From DATBFX01 sp036558305 (GTDB lineage Bacteria; Chloroflexota; Chloroflexia; Thermomicrobiales; UBA6265), in assembly GCA_036558305.1 (NCBI GenBank), contig DATBFX010000368.1:1-24459 (forward strand): a DNA stretch of 24,459 bases, in the 5' to 3' direction. Under the pieces are notes generated by a model, which was given only the letters and a program-made list of their open reading frames with translations, was not told the origin of the DNA and searched no databases. Below are positions 23,777 to 24,459 of the stretch, piece by piece. The position numbers and the translations under genes were made by a program. Numbering within the stretch: the stretch's first letter is position 1; each line of letters starts with the position of its first letter.

Positions 23777-24066
23777 CGGCACGAGGACCCCGCGGGACGC
23801 GGTTTCGGCGGCCGGATCAGCAACTCGATCTCTTCCTCGTGGATCTCGAATACCCATCCCCCAACCGAGACGATCGCCGGCGAGCTGATCTCCCCGTGGC
23901 GTAGTTCGACCCGGTGGCCATCGAACTCGTAGTTCGTCGCCGGTTGGAGGGCGAAGGGATGGCGCGGATTGCCATAGATCGCCCGCGTCCCGCCCGCTTC
24001 CTCGACCGCACGCTCGGCCAGCTCGCGCGCCTGATCCTCGGTCATCGGGGTCGAGGTGTTGTCCAT
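23773..24066 (-). CDS. small soluble protein coupled to the secreted protein
   Basis: This is a 97-residue protein with no signal peptide and no recognised family. An N-terminal acidic helix (EDQARELAERAVEEAGG, about 10-26) is followed by YGNPRHPFALQPATNYEFDG and several short beta strands (HRVELRHGEISSPAIVSVGGWVFEIHEEEIELLI), then a basic Pro-rich end. Start options are ATG 24066 (chosen) and an in-frame ATG seven codons downstream; neither has a strong ribosome site. Its stop overlaps the start of the secreted-protein gene by four bases. A TACAAT at 24149-24154 on this strand could be a -10 element, though the -35 is poor. Confidence 0.65.
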   Translation of the reverse strand: MDNTSTPMTEDQARELAERAVEEAGGTRAIYGNPRHPFALQPATNYEFDGHRVELRHGEISSPAIVSVGGWVFEIHEEEIELLIRPPKPRPAGSSCR

Positions 24067-24242
24067 GCCTGTTTCCAACTCGCTTATCGTGGCGCCGCCT
24101 GTCGAGTTCGCCGTCGTCCTTCCCGTGCCCGCGAAGAACGAACGCCACATTGTAGGGCACCGCTCGGCGGTCGGTTCTGGTATCGTGCGCGGGTCTGGCC
24201 CAACGATTGTCACGCGCTCAACGTAAGGAGAGACCACCGCCG

Positions 24243-24459
24243 ATGACCGTTGCCGATGCCACGCTCCACGCCGACGTCGACGAGATCCTGCCGGGACTTG
24301 TCGCCGACCGGCGCCACTTGCATCAGCACCCCGAATTGGGATTCCAGGAGACCGCGACCGCCGGTTTTGTCGCCGGCCGCCTGCGCGCCCTCGGTTGCGA
24401 GGACATCCGCACCGGCGTCGCCAAAACCGGCGTTACCGCCTTGATCCGCGGTACCGCCC
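24243..24459 (+). CDS. M20 family amidohydrolase/peptidase, N-terminal fragment
   Basis: The frame is open from ATG 24243 to the window edge, giving 72 codons. The sequence RRHLHQHPELGFQET followed by AGFVAGRLRALGCE matches the opening helices of M20D-type metal-dependent amidohydrolases (hippurate hydrolase, IAA-amino-acid and N-acyl-amino-acid hydrolases). The metal-binding residues lie beyond the window, so substrate and activity cannot be judged. AAGGAGAG about 11 nt upstream is the ribosome site. It is divergent from the 97-residue gene. Confidence 0.75.
   Translation, partial: MTVADATLHADVDEILPGLVADRRHLHQHPELGFQETATAGFVAGRLRALGCEDIRTGVAKTGVTALIRGTA

Noticed and set aside
22229..23932. 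A 567-codon plus-strand frame
   Set aside because: It crosses the end of the AI-2E-type gene out of frame and runs antisense to the secreted-protein gene; its composition is Arg/Gly/Pro-rich only.

Overview
The window is GC-rich DNA with short intergenic gaps and Shine-Dalgarno-type starts (several GTG). Most predicted proteins fit a high-GC Gram-positive-like or Chloroflexota lineage. The Cys-rich twin-arginine protein, the PhoX-like protein with a Pro/Glu/Thr tail and the rhodanese-CBS remnant suggest a Thermomicrobia/Sphaerobacter-type Chloroflexota. This is inference: there is no rRNA or marker gene here to confirm it.

Layout. 1-2000: yigZ/IMPACT-family gene followed after 7 nt by a nucleotidyltransferase-fold gene. 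1958-3466 (-): M81/MlrC-type metallopeptidase, divergent from a HAM1/RdgB-like nucleotide pyrophosphatase (3731-4276) and a pentapeptide-repeat protein (4446-4889). 4920-5450 (-): broken rhodanese-CBS gene whose 5' end stops where a ParDE-type toxin-antitoxin pair begins (5516-6098). 6261-6755: GNAT acetyltransferase, then a 510-nt gene-free stretch with hairpin repeats. 7266-9020 (-): ABC exporter, divergent from a secreted PhoX/DUF839-like protein (9216-10898). 11034-12632: two-domain glycosyltransferase with its own promoter, ending at a bidirectional terminator shared with a Cys-rich, Thr-linker exported protein (12892-13470, -). 13578-13961 (-): small membrane protein, divergent from a TetR / DHA2 efflux pump / 59-residue membrane protein operon (14248-16841). 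After a hairpin-rich repeat come an uncharacterised protein with a PD-(D/E)XK-like motif (17058-18683, -) and an S12 serine hydrolase (18866-20578, -). 20763-22715: a four-helix membrane protein and an AI-2E-type permease. 22745-24066 (-): two overlapping genes for a small protein and a secreted protein with an internal duplication. The right edge cuts an M20 amidohydrolase.

The genes do not form one pathway. Coupled units are yigZ-NTase, parDE, tetR-efflux-59aa and the 97aa/secreted-protein pair. The points most worth a second look are the eroded rhodanese-CBS gene abutting parDE, the orphan PD-(D/E)XK-like protein, the glycosyltransferase with a DSH-type N-terminal domain, the duplicated secreted protein with its small overlapping partner, and the palindromes around the TetR promoter. 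I saw no CRISPR array, tRNA, rRNA or intact insertion sequence.
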